Part shown: piece after piece, positions 1-10,043 of the stretch
Position numbering within the stretch: the stretch's first letter is position 1
Layout: the number at the start of each line of letters is the position of its first letter
Origin: Marinibactrum halimedae
Lineage (GTDB): Bacteria > Pseudomonadota > Gammaproteobacteria > Pseudomonadales > Cellvibrionaceae
Direction: 5' to 3'
Length of the DNA: 64,000 bases
Assembly (NCBI RefSeq): GCF_021234875.1
Contig: NZ_JAJQVM010000005.1
Coordinates: forward strand, 119,512 to 183,511
Made by a program: the position numbers and the translations under genes
Notes under the pieces: model-generated
Told to the model about the DNA's origin: nothing
The model's database searches: none
The model's input: only the letters and a program-made list of their open reading frames with translations

Positions 1-731
1 CCATGCTGGCCAACGAGACTGATATTGCGGTGCATTCTATGAAAGATGTGCCAATGGAGTTTCCTGATGGGTTGGGCCTTGCTGTTATCTGTGAGCGAGA
101 AGATCCCCGTGATGCGTTTGTCTCTAATCGATACAGCTCGTTCGAGTCGCTCCCTCAGGGTGCGGTGGTGGGGACTTCCAGCCTACGCCGCCAATGTCAA
201 TTGTTATCAAAGCGCCCGGATTTGGACATCAAGTTTCTGCGTGGCAACGTGAATACGCGATTGAGTAAGTTAGACGGAGAAGAATACGATGCCATTATTC
301 TTGCCGCCGCCGGGTTGTTGCGCTTGGAGTTCAAAGAACGTATCGCTGAGTATCTCCCGCCAGAATTAAGCTTGCCTGCGGGCGGCCAAGGGGCGGTGGG
401 TATCGAGTGTCGAACCGATGACACGATCACACAAGCGCTATTGGCACCGTTACATCACCAAGACACTGCTACAAGAGTCTTGGCCGAGCGTGCCATGAAT
501 CGCCGTTTGGAGGGGGGCTGCCAGGTACCTATTGGTTGTTATGCCGAACTTGAGCAAGACCAGCTTTGGCTACGAGGGTTGGTGGGGGCGCCGGATGGCA
601 GTGTGTTGCTATTCGATGAGATACGTGGCGAGCGAGAAGATGCCGAAGCAATGGGGGTGGCATTGGCAGAACGTTTATTGGCGTCTGGTGCCGATAAGAT
701 TTTAGCCTCAGTGTATGGCACTTCAGTTTGA
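1..731 (+). CDS. hemC: Hydroxymethylbilane synthase (porphobilinogen deaminase), 5' partial
   Basis: Polymerises four porphobilinogens into hydroxymethylbilane in cytosolic heme/siroheme synthesis. The window opens inside the gene: the first visible residues lead into the conserved HSMKDVP motif, and about 70 N-terminal residues of a roughly 310-residue family lie upstream. The arginine-rich substrate-binding stretch (GTSSLRRQ) is present. The cofactor-attachment cysteine lies in GGCQVPIG at 495-540. The ATG at position 3 is internal and is not the true start. hemD follows after 22 bp, the usual hemCD pairing. Identification is secure; only the start is missing. Confidence 0.97.
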   Translation, partial: MLANETDIAVHSMKDVPMEFPDGLGLAVICEREDPRDAFVSNRYSSFESLPQGAVVGTSSLRRQCQLLSKRPDLDIKFLRGNVNTRLSKLDGEEYDAIILAAAGLLRLEFKERIAEYLPPELSLPAGGQGAVGIECRTDDTITQALLAPLHHQDTATRVLAERAMNRRLEGGCQVPIGCYAELEQDQLWLRGLVGAPDGSVLLFDEIRGEREDAEAMGVALAERLLASGADKILASVYGTSV

Positions 732-753
732 TGATGAATGAGTTCGCTTACTA

Positions 754-1560
754 ATGAGCAGCTTGAACCATGATGAATCGGATAACCGAGGAACCATTCC
801 CTCTTCAATGAAGTGGGTGTGGGTGACTCGACCGAGGTTGCAAGGGGAGCAAACGGCTCAACGATTGATTGAGATGGGGTATCAACCTTGGGTGCAACCG
901 GTGATGGATATTGTTCCGATTGACCTTACCCCTTCATCTCGACAAGCCCTGATGAACTTGGATGAATATCAAAAAGTCATTTTTGTCAGCCAAAATGCGG
1001 TGCGTTTTGGTTGTCTCGCCATAGAAGATTTCTGGCCACAGTGGCCGGTTGGTGTTGCTTTCTTTGGTATCGGTGAAGCAACGGTACTCGCTTTGGAATC
1101 TCAAGGTATACAAGCTCAAAGTAATATTGATAGCGCTGCCAAGAATTCAGAAGCCCTATTGGCGTTGCCTGCTTTGCAATCGCTTGAACATAACCGAGTG
1201 TTGATTCTGCGTGGCAAAGGGGGGCGTGAAACGCTAAAAGAAACACTAGAGGCACGGGGGGCGAAAGTGGAGTATTGCGAACTGTATGAACGTCGGTTGT
1301 CCCCAGAGGCAGAAAACGCACTGCGAGCTTCTGTGTTTTCTCAGTCGGTGCCGGCAAGTTCGGCGATCTTGGCATACAGTGGGGACAGCCTGGCCTATAT
1401 TGATCGCGTGATTGCGTCCGCAGGCTTGTCCTTCTTAAAGCAATTGCCAATCATCGTACCGGGTGAGCGTGTGGCCAAGTTGGCACAAGAGCGAGAGTTT
1501 TACGATATTCGCATGGCAGACAATGCCTCGGATAAGTCCATGCTGAAGATGTTACCGTAG
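754..1560 (+). CDS. hemD: Uroporphyrinogen-III synthase
   Basis: Cyclises hydroxymethylbilane with inversion of ring D to uroporphyrinogen III. The N-terminal WVTRP segment, the FVSQNAV stretch and the C-terminal YSGDS / PIIVPGERVAKLAQ segments fit the two-lobed HemD fold, a family with low sequence conservation. The first ATG is at 754. An in-frame ATG at 808 would begin directly at MKWVWVTRP, where most HemD proteins start, with a GAGG about 16 bases upstream, so the first 18 residues may not be translated. It lies between hemC and hemX in the classic hemCDXY order. Confidence 0.93.
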   Translation: MSSLNHDESDNRGTIPSSMKWVWVTRPRLQGEQTAQRLIEMGYQPWVQPVMDIVPIDLTPSSRQALMNLDEYQKVIFVSQNAVRFGCLAIEDFWPQWPVGVAFFGIGEATVLALESQGIQAQSNIDSAAKNSEALLALPALQSLEHNRVLILRGKGGRETLKETLEARGAKVEYCELYERRLSPEAENALRASVFSQSVPASSAILAYSGDSLAYIDRVIASAGLSFLKQLPIIVPGERVAKLAQEREFYDIRMADNASDKSMLKMLP

Positions 1561-1604
1561 CGCTTTTGCGGCTACACATGAGCGACTGGCCATTGATTTA
1601 TCGT

Positions 1605-1661
1605 TTATTACTGTCACTTATTACTAACACTTAATGACTACCATTTATTATTACCGCTTAA
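1605..1661. repeat. Degenerate 13-14 bp tandem repeat between hemD and hemX
   Basis: About four units beginning TTATTACT or TTAATGACT and ending near CAC/CAT/CGC follow one another at 1605, 1618, 1631 and 1645, with a partial fifth at 1658. The block lies in the 125-bp spacer, just before the GGGGAAAG ribosome-binding region of hemX. It is one of a set of short tandem duplications found in spacers throughout the window. Confidence 0.75.
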
Positions 1662-1685
1662 CATGGGTTTTGGGGAAAGACCGCT

Positions 1686-3059
1686 ATGAAGGACACTACG
1701 CCTGACGACCAGCCGTCAGCGAATCATTCATCCAATCAGCCATCCAATCAGACATCCGATAATACAGATCGTGACCACTCGGATATTCCAGAGAAGACAG
1801 ACGTGAGCGCAGAGCAGCCAATAGATGAGGCCGGCTCCAGTAAAAATGAGGTTGCCCAATCCTTGAAAGCCGAAACCCCTACCGAAGACCGCTTACAAAC
1901 ACAGTCGACTCAACCACAGTCGATTAAAGCGAGCGCACAAAAGACAGATCAAAAGAGCGACCCTGAGGATTCACAGCCTGTGGATAAGCCATCAACGCCC
2001 TTGTCAAAACTGGCAGTGGTGTGCTTCGTTTTAGTGCTGATTTTGGGTGGCCTTATCGGCACGGGTGGCTACGTTGGTTGGAAAGAATGGCGCGCGCAAC
2101 AAGCGCAGAATCTATTACTGACCCAACAAATCAGTGCCAGTGCGAGTAGCATTGATGCGCTGGAGCAGTCTTTACGACAAGCTCAAACTGTCGCTAATAC
2201 CAGTACCGGTGAGCGCCGTGACTTAGAGGCCAAACTCAATGCCGTTACTTCACGCCTAGATGCTCACAATGAGCGATTGTTGTCGCTTTCCAACACCAGC
2301 CGGGAAGATTGGTTGTTGGCTGAAGCGGAATACCTATTGCGATTAGCCAACCAACGATTACTGGTAGATCGTAGTGCTCGTTCTGCGGTGGGCTTGCTGG
2401 AAGCTGCTGATGAAATCTTACGGGAATTGGCCATGCCAGATTTATTCCCAGTACGACAGGCTGTGGCGCAGGATTTGGGGGCTCTGAAATTGGCCGCGAC
2501 GGTGGATCGAGAAGGTTTGTACCTGCGGTTAGATGGGTTGGCCAATAATATCCATTTGTTGCCAAATGTATTCAGTGATCTCCAATTTGAGCCGGGTGAG
2601 GTAGAGGCGGTATTGGCGCCAGCGGATGAGTCTCAACATTGGATAGACCGCCTGAGCATGATGGTTAAGCGTGTCACCCATGAGTTTAGCCAGTACGTTA
2701 AGGTACATGGCCCCAGCGACCAGCCAGCTAAACCGCTTTTACCGCCAGAAAGCGACACTTACCTGAAGCAAAACCTTCGCTTTTTGTTAGAACAAGCGCA
2801 ACTGGCGATGCTCAGAGAGCAGACCAATATTTATCAACAAAGCCTGACTAAAGCTCGTGAGTTATTGACTGAGTTCTACCCATTGAGTGAACAAGCGAGG
2901 CGCCTGCGGACTGAGTTGATTTCGCTTGCCTCAGAGCCTGTTGTTGAGAAACTACCTGATATTTCTAGCTCTCAAGAGCAGTTGCATGCTTACATCGAAG
3001 CCTTGCACCAATTGACCGGCACTCGTGCTACGCCAAAGCAGGAGGATGTTCGTGATTAA
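1686..3059 (+). CDS. hemX: HemX family inner-membrane protein (uroporphyrinogen-III C-methyltransferase-like)
   Basis: HemX proteins are encoded with hemCD and hemY in gammaproteobacteria. Despite an old methyltransferase label, no enzymatic role is established. Residues 1-105 are polar and low in complexity, rich in S, Q, D, T and P. A single transmembrane segment follows at about 108-132, then a coiled-coil-like stretch (about 138-200) and a helical periplasmic domain containing the family segment EAEYLLRLANQRL. A 12-bp in-frame duplication (CATCCAATCAG repeated, 1729-1752) encodes the SNQPSNQ stretch. It overlaps the start of hemY by 8 bp, so the two are co-translated. Confidence 0.92.
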   Translation: MKDTTPDDQPSANHSSNQPSNQTSDNTDRDHSDIPEKTDVSAEQPIDEAGSSKNEVAQSLKAETPTEDRLQTQSTQPQSIKASAQKTDQKSDPEDSQPVDKPSTPLSKLAVVCFVLVLILGGLIGTGGYVGWKEWRAQQAQNLLLTQQISASASSIDALEQSLRQAQTVANTSTGERRDLEAKLNAVTSRLDAHNERLLSLSNTSREDWLLAEAEYLLRLANQRLLVDRSARSAVGLLEAADEILRELAMPDLFPVRQAVAQDLGALKLAATVDREGLYLRLDGLANNIHLLPNVFSDLQFEPGEVEAVLAPADESQHWIDRLSMMVKRVTHEFSQYVKVHGPSDQPAKPLLPPESDTYLKQNLRFLLEQAQLAMLREQTNIYQQSLTKARELLTEFYPLSEQARRLRTELISLASEPVVEKLPDISSSQEQLHAYIEALHQLTGTRATPKQEDVRD

Positions 3060-4314
3060 AAACCTTCTGTATCGTGTGTTTTTTTGGTTGTTCCTCATTG
3101 TTTTTTTCCTGTGGGCCATTTACCAAGTGGTGACCAGTACTCCGGGCTATGTCGCTATTTCTATCAATCGCTATACCGTTGAAACCACATTTTGGGTCGC
3201 TATCGCCTTGAACGTGGCCCTGTTCTTGACGTTGGTGCTGATTTGGAAAAGCATCAAAAGAACACGTCGTGTAATGATTGGCAGTGTGTCATGGATGCGT
3301 CACGGTAACCCGCGCAGTGCTCAACGAGCCACGACCATCGGCTTGTTGGAATTCTTAGAAGGCAATTGGCGGCCTGCCCGCAAGCAACTGCTTAAAGGGG
3401 CAAAGCGCGTCGACAATCCATTGTTAAATTACTTGGCGGCTGCCCGTTGTGCCTATGAATTGGGTGAAGAAGAAACCGTTGGAGAGCTTCTCAACCAGGC
3501 TGAGCAAAGGGCGCCAAAGAATACCTTGGCGGTTGCATTAACTCAGGCGCGTATGCAATTGATTGCCAAAAAATATGAGCCGTGTATTGCCACTTTAGAG
3601 CGTGCCAGAAAAGCTAAACCCAACCATCCAGTCGTTTTGGGGCTACTATCCGAAGCGTATATGGGGGTCGGTGACTGGAAAGCGTTGCAGAAATTACTGC
3701 CACAATTGAAGCAACGGGGTCATATGAGCGAAGAAGAGTGGGCCGCATTGAGCATGAAAGCGGTACTAGAGCGCCTGGAATCCGAGGGGGATCTTGCGAG
3801 TCGTTTGTCTTCCGCAGAGGCGGTCAAGCATATGGAGCAAGTGTGGCAAGAGTTGCCTGCTCAATACCGTAAAGATGTGGCCGTGATTGCCTCGTTTGTG
3901 CAGCAGTTGGTGCGAAATGGTGGGGATGCTTCTGCCGAGCAGGTATTGCGCAAAACATTGCGAGAACAATGGGATGCACGATTGGTACGGTTTTACGGAA
4001 TGGTCTCCGGTGAAAACGTTAATAAGCAGTTATCGTTGGCAGAAAGTTGGTTGAATGAGCATCCAGACGACAAAGAATTGTGCTTGGCTTTGGGCCGAAT
4101 CAGTTTACGAAACGAATTATGGGGTAAGGCTCGTGAGTATTTTGAGCGAAGCTTGAAGTTGGCTAAAAACCCGGAAGCCTATGCTGAATTGGCGAGATTG
4201 CTGGCTCACTTGGGTGAGCATCGGCTCAGTACTCAATATTACCAAGAAGGTTTGATTTTAAGTACTGCCGGTTTACCTGTATTGCCTATGCCAAAATCAG
4301 TGACCGAGCATTAA
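3052..4314 (+). CDS. hemY: HemY family TPR membrane protein
   Basis: HemY is an inner-membrane protein with tetratricopeptide-like repeats encoded beside hemX. Its precise role in late heme synthesis is unclear, and it is unrelated to HemY protoporphyrinogen oxidase of Gram-positives. Two N-terminal membrane helices (about residues 5-25 and 40-62) are followed by a cytosolic or periplasmic helical repeat region. The GTG at 3052 is chosen because AGGAGG lies six bases before it; an in-frame ATG at 3046 abuts that sequence too closely. It ends the hemCDXY run at a hairpin that contains its own stop codon. Confidence 0.92.
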   Translation: MIKNLLYRVFFWLFLIVFFLWAIYQVVTSTPGYVAISINRYTVETTFWVAIALNVALFLTLVLIWKSIKRTRRVMIGSVSWMRHGNPRSAQRATTIGLLEFLEGNWRPARKQLLKGAKRVDNPLLNYLAAARCAYELGEEETVGELLNQAEQRAPKNTLAVALTQARMQLIAKKYEPCIATLERARKAKPNHPVVLGLLSEAYMGVGDWKALQKLLPQLKQRGHMSEEEWAALSMKAVLERLESEGDLASRLSSAEAVKHMEQVWQELPAQYRKDVAVIASFVQQLVRNGGDASAEQVLRKTLREQWDARLVRFYGMVSGENVNKQLSLAESWLNEHPDDKELCLALGRISLRNELWGKAREYFERSLKLAKNPEAYAELARLLAHLGEHRLSTQYYQEGLILSTAGLPVLPMPKSVTEH

Positions 4315-4323
4315 GCTCGGTCA
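4301..4323. terminator. Hairpin spanning the hemY stop codon
   Basis: Perfect 9-bp inverted repeat TGACCGAGC / GCTCGGTCA with a 5-base loop that holds the hemY TAA. The + strand continues into a T-rich tract (ATTCTTCATTTCTTTCTC). hemY and ubiD converge here, so it may end transcription from the hem operon. Confidence 0.7.
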
Positions 4324-4383
4324 TCATTCTTCATTTCTTTCTCTTTATTTTAGCTTTCCGTCTTTTAATTGATGTCCAGACCA

Positions 4384-5850
4384 TCAATCGATTCCTAGTG
4401 AACCCCATAACTCGTCCACTTTTGCTTTTACTTCGGCATCCATTTCAATGGGTTCGCCCCATTCCCGTTCGGTTTCACCAGGCCACTTATTAGTGGCATC
4501 CAACCCCATTTTTGATCCCAAGCCGGAAACCGGTGAGGCAAAATCTAAATAATCGATGGGGGTATTGTCGATCAAGGTGGTGTCACGGGTTGGGTCCATA
4601 CGGGTGGTAATGGCCCAAATCACATCGTCCCAGCTTCTCGCGTTGACGTCATCGTCGGTTACGATGACAAATTTGGTGTACATAAATTGCCGTAAAAACG
4701 ACCACACCCCCAACATCACACGTTTGGCGTGCCCTGGGTACTGCTTCTTAATGGTCACCACCGCCATGCGATACGAGCAGCCTTCTGGTGGTAGATAAAA
4801 ATCGGTAATTTCAGGAAATTGCTTTTGTAAAATCGGTACGAACACTTCATTTAAGGCAACGCCTAAAATAGCCGGTTCATCCGGTGGACGGCCAGTATAG
4901 GTACTGTGATAAATGGGCTCTTTACGATGGGTAATACGATCCACCGTAAACACTGGGAACTGATCCACCTCATTGTAGTAACCGGTATGGTCGCCGAAGG
5001 GGCCTTCATCAGCCATTTCACCTGGGGCGATATGCCCTTCTAAGATAAATTCCGCTGAAGCGGGGACTTGTAATTCACCGGCAAGAGTGTCGACCACTTC
5101 GGTTTTATCACCACGCAATAACCCGGCAAAGGCGTATTCGCTTAAGGTATCTGGAACCGGGGTGACCGCTCCTAAAATGGTGGCCGGGTCGGCGCCTAGG
5201 GCAACCGCAACTGGGAAGGGCTCCCCCGGATTTTCTTGTTGCCACTCTCGAAAATCCAAGGCGCCACCACGATGACTTAACCAGCGCATGATTAATTTAT
5301 TACGACCAATTAATTGCATCCGGTAGATGCCTAAATTCTGACGAGCTTTGTGTGGGCCTCTTGTCACCACTAATGGCCAAGTCACTAATGGCCCGGCATC
5401 GCCAGGCCAGCAGGTTTGTATGGGAAGTTTATGTAAGTTGACTTCATCGGCTTCAATCACCTTTTGTTGGCAAGGTGCCTTTGAAACCACTTTCGGCCCC
5501 ATATTCAATACTTGTTTGAAGATGGGCATTTTATTCCAAGCGTCTTTTAACCCTTTTGGTGGCTCGGGCTCTTTTAAAAAAGCCAGTAGTTTACCCACTT
5601 CTCGTAAGGCTTCTACATTCTCTTCTCCCATCCCTAAAGCGACCCGCTCAGGTGTTCCAAAAAGGTTCGCCAATACTGGAATATCGTGTCCGATGGGGTT
5701 TTCAAATAATAATGCCGGGCCACCTGCTCTTAATGTACGGTCGGCAATTTCCGTCATTTCAAGGTTAGGGCTGATCGGGTGTGAAATTCGTTTAAGCAAG
5801 CCGCGCTTTTCCAGAAGCGCAATAAAATCACGAAGGTCTTTGTATTTCAT
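4384..5850 (-). CDS. ubiD: 4-hydroxy-3-polyprenylbenzoate decarboxylase
   Basis: Decarboxylates 3-octaprenyl-4-hydroxybenzoate in ubiquinone synthesis, using the prenylated FMN made by UbiX. The 488 residues match the family length of about 490. Visible signatures are [14 protein letters not shown] at the N-terminus, the central [20 protein letters not shown] stretch, and the [11 protein letters not shown] and [13 protein letters not shown] motifs of the active-site region. It stands alone on the minus strand, converging on hemY, and no ubiX is visible in the window. Its promoter must lie in the AT-rich spacer above 5850. Confidence 0.97.
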   Translation of the reverse strand: MKYKDLRDFIALLEKRGLLKRISHPISPNLEMTEIADRTLRAGGPALLFENPIGHDIPVLANLFGTPERVALGMGEENVEALREVGKLLAFLKEPEPPKGLKDAWNKMPIFKQVLNMGPKVVSKAPCQQKVIEADEVNLHKLPIQTCWPGDAGPLVTWPLVVTRGPHKARQNLGIYRMQLIGRNKLIMRWLSHRGGALDFREWQQENPGEPFPVAVALGADPATILGAVTPVPDTLSEYAFAGLLRGDKTEVVDTLAGELQVPASAEFILEGHIAPGEMADEGPFGDHTGYYNEVDQFPVFTVDRITHRKEPIYHSTYTGRPPDEPAILGVALNEVFVPILQKQFPEITDFYLPPEGCSYRMAVVTIKKQYPGHAKRVMLGVWSFLRQFMYTKFVIVTDDDVNARSWDDVIWAITTRMDPTRDTTLIDNTPIDYLDFASPVSGLGSKMGLDATNKWPGETEREWGEPIEMDAEVKAKVDELWGSLGID

Positions 5851-6190
5851 AGAGTGGGGGGCTCACAGATCGTTGGTTGGGTACTCGCAAAATGAATAAC
5901 GAGACCTGCATTCTATTCGACATGAATGAACGATACGAGTCAAAGACGTGCTTGGTTCTCCATAACGTTTATTCACATTTAATTAAAAAAAATGAGGCGT
6001 GGGCGCAAAAATTACATGTTTTTATCAAAGGTAGGAGATTGAATTTATGTTGATCAAGCGTATTTAAGCGGGATTTTAAGAGTTGAAAGTAAAGGCAGTA
6101 AAAAGGGCGCTAATAAATTAAATGCGCCATTTCATGTTAAATTTTATTCACTTTGGTGTGATGTGAGCTGAGCTACTGAGTGATTGATTA

Positions 6191-6241
6191 TTTTCAAAAC
6201 TACTGTGTTTTCGAAACTTCTATGTTTTTGAAACTACCATT
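6191..6241. repeat. 17-bp tandem triplication
   Basis: Three consecutive 17-base units begin at 6191, 6208 and 6225: TTTTCAAAACTACTGTG, TTTTCGAAACTTCTATG and TTTTTGAAACTACCATT. They differ at a few positions. The block is noncoding and lies just downstream of the terminator for the minus-strand outer-membrane protein gene. Confidence 0.85.
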
Positions 6242-6273
6242 TAGATAGATAATTTTTCCAAACCAGAATAAAT

Positions 6274-6295
6274 AAAGGCCGCTATTGCGGCCTTT
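6274..6295 (-). terminator. Rho-independent terminator of the FadL-type gene
   Basis: Perfect 9-bp stem AAAGGCCGC / GCGGCCTTT with a 4-base loop, ten bases past the stop codon of the minus-strand gene and followed on that strand by ATTTATT. Confidence 0.85.
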
Positions 6296-6304
6296 AAAAA
6301 TTAA

Positions 6305-7663
6305 TTAGAAGCTGTAGTTAACCGATGCTGCGAAAATATGAGCGTCACCACCGGAAGTTCCTTCAAAACTGTTGCGAAGAGGAGTTTCTTCGGCGTCGAC
6401 AAATACGTCTTCACCTGAAACGAAAGAATAACCAAAATCGAAACTGACATTTTGGCTCATGGTGTAGGTAGCACCTAAGCTGTACCATTCGCGATCAGAG
6501 TCAGGAATCGCCAATGAGCGATGTTCTGCAGGAACTGGGCTTTCATCTAGGGCGAAACCTGCGCGTAAGGTTAAAGCCTGAGACACTTCATAGCCGACAC
6601 CAATCGCATAGCGCCATGCATTATTCCAGTTTTCTTCAGCAAGTACTCTAGTAAAGCCTGCGTCAGTGGTTACCGCTAATTCTTCAAAGACATGCCATTC
6701 AGTTAAAGTGGCATTACCAGAGATGGTTAATTGACCAACTTGGTAGGCAGCGGCAAATTCAGTCACGGCTGGCAAGGTAATGTCTAAGGTACCGCCATCG
6801 TCCAGAATGGCACTTTGTGCGTATGCCGCAAAGCCTTCTAGGCCAGGTACTACCGATAAGCTTGAAAGATTTTCCAAGTCAGTAGACACGTCGCCTTCCA
6901 GCTCTAAATCAACTTCACTACGGTAGCTGAAGCCCAGAGTTAGTGCGTCAGTGGGCTTTAATGCGATACCTGCATTCCAACCAAAGCCCCAGTCGTCCCC
7001 TTCTAGTTTTACGACAGTATTGTTCGGTAGCTCGGCACCAATTTGTGCACCTACACCAGAAAGAACAGTGGATTCGTAAACAGGGAAGGAGTTTTCTAAG
7101 GTGCCATCACCATAAACAATGTTGATACCAAAACCGATACTGACTTTCTCATCTGGCTTGAAAGAAAGGGTTGGGCTGAAGTTAACGGTTACGATTTCAG
7201 CAAAATCGGCAGTGTCCAGTGCTGCGAAGTCATCGTCGTAATCGGTGCTTAAACCGAAGTTTGAGTTAACGATCATGCCGAAACTCAGTTGATCGTTTAG
7301 TGGGCGAATGTAGTAGGCATTAGGAACAACCGCAGTCGGTGCGATGTCTTCACCTCTGGCTTCACGCTCAGTACCCGGTGAAGGATTACCCGCGATTTGA
7401 TCGACGGTAGGGTTAGAAACCGTACCGTTTACATCGATTTCTGGGTCGATGTAGCTGAAACCGGCGGAAATTTGAGATGTGCTGAAAAATCCAGAAAGCG
7501 CTGGGTTATGGGAAATGGTAGAGGCATTGTCAGTCATGGCGGCCTCACCTGCGAATGCACGCCCTAAACCCACGGCGCTATGTTCTTGTAGTTGGAATCC
7601 GGCCGCTATTGCTTGGGTGGTGGCAAGTGACAGAGCACAGACTGCAAATGTTTTTAATTTCAT
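6305..7663 (-). CDS. FadL/TodX-type outer-membrane hydrophobic-compound transporter
   Basis: Outer-membrane beta-barrel of the FadL family, which lets long-chain fatty acids or other hydrophobic molecules diffuse laterally across the outer membrane. A signal peptide ends near residue 20 (ATTQAIAAG). The mature N-terminus has the family signature GFQLQEHSAVGLGRAFAGEAA followed by NPA, forming the N-terminal hatch. The 452-residue protein ends in VNYSF, with the terminal aromatic typical of barrels recognised by the Bam complex. It is monocistronic. Substrate cannot be deduced; fatty acids are the default guess. Confidence 0.93.
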   Translation of the reverse strand: MKLKTFAVCALSLATTQAIAAGFQLQEHSAVGLGRAFAGEAAMTDNASTISHNPALSGFFSTSQISAGFSYIDPEIDVNGTVSNPTVDQIAGNPSPGTEREARGEDIAPTAVVPNAYYIRPLNDQLSFGMIVNSNFGLSTDYDDDFAALDTADFAEIVTVNFSPTLSFKPDEKVSIGFGINIVYGDGTLENSFPVYESTVLSGVGAQIGAELPNNTVVKLEGDDWGFGWNAGIALKPTDALTLGFSYRSEVDLELEGDVSTDLENLSSLSVVPGLEGFAAYAQSAILDDGGTLDITLPAVTEFAAAYQVGQLTISGNATLTEWHVFEELAVTTDAGFTRVLAEENWNNAWRYAIGVGYEVSQALTLRAGFALDESPVPAEHRSLAIPDSDREWYSLGATYTMSQNVSFDFGYSFVSGEDVFVDAEETPLRNSFEGTSGGDAHIFAASVNYSF

Positions 7664-8222
7664 GGTAGTACCTCTTACACATCGTTTGTTAATGATTTTA
7701 TCGATGATTTTTTTATTGCCGGGTGGTAGTCCCTGGCGCGAAATGAACGCAGGATTATAGAAGCCAAAAAGCTTGAAGAGTATGATTTGGCGTGTTTATT
7801 TGTGACTATTTAGTCAATGTTGTTAAATAACGACACAAAAAGTGAATGAGGGCTGAATATTCTTTGGAAATAAGAGTTTTTTATAATTATTCTTATTAAA
7901 TATGATCAATGAAGGTTTCTGCTTTACACACTAATAATAGGGTTTTTAAGTCACGAGTTCATTTGCTGTAGGTGAAATTGGATGAATAATGTGGCTTTAC
8001 AAAGACAAGCATTTGAGAAAAGGCATTATTGTTTTCAGACGTTGCTAACGTAAATCGGCTGCTAAGCAGTAGCAGCCGATTTACCAAAATCGTTATTTCG
8101 AAAACCGTTATTGTAGAGAAATTACTGTCTAAAAAGTAAAGAAGCAAAAAACGGTTATGTAAAAATATCGATATAAAAAAGAATCCTATTAAAAACGGTA
8201 ATGTAGTTTTAACGGATGCTTT
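7664..8222. other. Spacer between the FadL-type gene and rho
   Basis: No supported gene. It must hold the promoter of the FadL-type gene (left) and the 3' end of the rho transcript (right). It contains a perfect 13-bp inverted repeat at 8051-8083. Variants of AAAACGGTTATGTA occur near 8101, 8147 and 8191, without a regular period. Confidence 0.65.
8051..8083. other. Perfect 13-bp inverted repeat downstream of rho
   Basis: TAAATCGGCTGCT and AGCAGCCGATTTA flank a 7-base loop (AAGCAGT). It lies 140-170 bases past the rho stop codon on the minus strand. Neither side has a clear T run, so it is not a textbook intrinsic terminator. It could be an RNA-stabilising hairpin or a protein-binding palindrome. 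Confidence 0.6.
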
Positions 8223-9482
8223 TTATTTACGCTTCATCGATAAGAAAAACTCATCATTAGTTTTATGATCTTTGAGTTTATCGACCAAAAATTCGGTTGC
8301 CGCGACATCTTCCATATCGTGCAATAATTTGCGAAGAATCCAAACTCGTTGCAGCTCATCTTCTTTCATTAATAGGTCTTCACGACGAGTACCGGAGCGA
8401 CGAACATTAATAGCAGGATAAACGCGTTTTTCGGCGATTTTTCGATCTAGGTGCAACTCTTGGTTACCCGTTCCTTTAAATTCTTCAAAAATCACTTCAT
8501 CCATTTTTGAGCCAGTGTCGATGAGTGCGGTGGCGACAATGGATAAGCTACCGCCTTCTTCGATATTACGTGCAGCCCCGAAGAAGCGTTTTGGGCGCTC
8601 CAAAGCGTGAGCATCCACACCACCGGTTAATACTTTGCCGGACGAAGGAATGACGGTGTTGTAGGCACGGGCTAGGCGGGTTACGGAGTCCAGTAGAATC
8701 ACGACGTCTTTTTTGTGTTCAACGAGACGCTTGGCTTTTTCGATAACCATTTCCGCCACTTGAACATGGCGAGCCGGTGGCTCATCAAAGGTTGAGGCAA
8801 CCACTTCGCCACGTACAGAGCGTTGCATTTCGGTCACTTCTTCTGGACGTTCGTCTATCAGCAGTACAATCAGGTGACACTCAGGGTTATTTCGCGTGAT
8901 GGCCTGGGCGATGTTTTGCATCATGATGGTTTTACCGGCTTTCGGCGGTGCCACAATCAAGCCGCGTTGGCCTTTCCCAATCGGTGCAATCAAGTCGATA
9001 ATACGGCCGGTTAAATCTTCGGTGGAGCCATTACCGGCTTCAAGAATAAGGCGATCGTCTGGGAAGAGTGGAGTGAGGTTTTCGAAGAGAACTTTGTTGC
9101 GTAGTTTTTCAGGTTTGTCGAAGTTGATTTCGTTAACTTTTAATAAAGCGAAGTAACGTTCGCCGTCTTTTGGCGGTCGAATTTTTCCGGCAATCGTATC
9201 ACCGGTGCGCAGGTTAAAGCGCCTGATTTGGCTGGGTGAGACGTAGATATCGTCTGGGCCTGCCAGGTATGAACTGTCTGCAGAGCGCAAAAATCCAAAG
9301 CCGTCTTGAAGGATTTCCAATACGCCATCGCCGTAAATGTCTTCACCGCTTTTGGCATGACGTTTCAGGATATTGAAAATGATGTCTTGCTTGCGTGAGC
9401 GAGCGATGTTTTCAAGGCCCATTTCCGTTGCAATAGAAATGAGTTCTTCAATAGGTTTTGTCTTTAGGTCTGTTAGGTTCAT
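8223..9482 (-). CDS. rho: Transcription termination factor Rho
   Basis: Hexameric RNA-dependent ATPase and helicase that releases transcripts at Rho-dependent terminators. At 419 residues it matches the E. coli protein. It begins with the [11 protein letters not shown]-terminal helical domain, then the cold-shock-like RNA-binding fold ([16 protein letters not shown], about 50-115). The Walker A motif is [10 protein letters not shown] (about 178-187), with the Walker B segment [16 protein letters not shown] and the arginine-finger/R-loop region [22 protein letters not shown]. trxA lies upstream in the same direction, the conserved trxA-rho arrangement, but a 710-bp spacer separates them. Confidence 0.99.
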   Translation of the reverse strand: MNLTDLKTKPIEELISIATEMGLENIARSRKQDIIFNILKRHAKSGEDIYGDGVLEILQDGFGFLRSADSSYLAGPDDIYVSPSQIRRFNLRTGDTIAGKIRPPKDGERYFALLKVNEINFDKPEKLRNKVLFENLTPLFPDDRLILEAGNGSTEDLTGRIIDLIAPIGKGQRGLIVAPPKAGKTIMMQNIAQAITRNNPECHLIVLLIDERPEEVTEMQRSVRGEVVASTFDEPPARHVQVAEMVIEKAKRLVEHKKDVVILLDSVTRLARAYNTVIPSSGKVLTGGVDAHALERPKRFFGAARNIEEGGSLSIVATALIDTGSKMDEVIFEEFKGTGNQELHLDRKIAEKRVYPAINVRRSGTRREDLLMKEDELQRVWILRKLLHDMEDVAATEFLVDKLKDHKTNDEFFLSMKRK

Positions 9483-9716
9483 AGGGGATTAGTCGTTAAG
9501 GGTGGGGTGATTTGTTGGTCGTGATCTCACACGAAGACAGGTGTATTAGTGTTGTTGTCGTGTAAATCGTTAAATTTAAATATTACGTTCAAATACTGTA
9601 ATGGTTTGCCGAAGTGAGCATTGATGTTAATCGTTTTCAGCGCAATGAATCCTATCACTCGAAGTAAGCCTTAATGCATTGAATAGGGTTTATCACAAAC
9701 GTGACAAGACATTATT

Positions 9717-9746
9717 TGTCATACGGTAAATTGTAATACGGTAAAG
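9717..9746. repeat. 15-bp tandem duplication in the rho leader region
   Basis: TGTCATACGGTAAAT (9717-9731) is followed directly by TGTAATACGGTAAAG (9732-9746), with two differences in fifteen. Confidence 0.8.
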
Positions 9747-10025
9747 TTTGCTGAATTAAGCCGGGACTGAAACTACGTTGAGAACGCTGCTACTCTCGGG
9801 CTGCAATTTCCTGTTTAAAAGCGAGGTTATTTTTTTCAAACCGTCGTGCGTGTTGCTTAGCAAGAGCGGAACATTGAGAAGACCACTGATGGGCGACAAC
9901 GATTGCGTTACGGTATTGGGCGCAGATTAATCAGGAATGAATAGTTCGAGTATAGCGGCTATCACTTTGGAGTGCAAAATACAAAAAGCAAATTCAGTAC
10001 AGTTTTTTTCAATAGTGATTTATGT

Positions 10026-10043
10026 ATGGGCCTATCGGCCCAT
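10026..10043 (-). terminator. Possible terminator downstream of trxA
   Basis: Perfect 7-bp stem ATGGGCC / GGCCCAT with a 4-base loop, about 150 bases past the trxA stop on the minus strand. It lacks a strong following T tract, so the call is tentative. Confidence 0.4.

Larger units (their letters stand above)
5851..6304. other. AT-rich spacer between ubiD and the fadL-like gene
   Basis: No convincing gene. It must contain the ubiD promoter at its left end. Toward the right it holds a 17-bp tandem triplication (6191-6241) and the terminator of the outer-membrane protein gene (6274-6295). A weaker GGCGC/GCGCC inverted repeat lies near 6107-6129. Confidence 0.7.

Noticed and set aside
6107..6129. 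GGCGC/GCGCC hairpin as a second terminator of the FadL-type gene
   Set aside because: Only a 5-bp stem, and a strong terminator already lies at 6274-6295.
7959..8147. 62-codon minus-strand frame in the spacer after rho
   Set aside because: AT-rich chance frame crossing the 13-bp inverted repeat; no ribosome-binding site or homology that I recognise.
8101..8205. Regular repeat of AAAACGGTTATGTA-like motifs
   Set aside because: Only three or four imperfect AT-rich copies with unequal spacing; not convincing as a repeat array.
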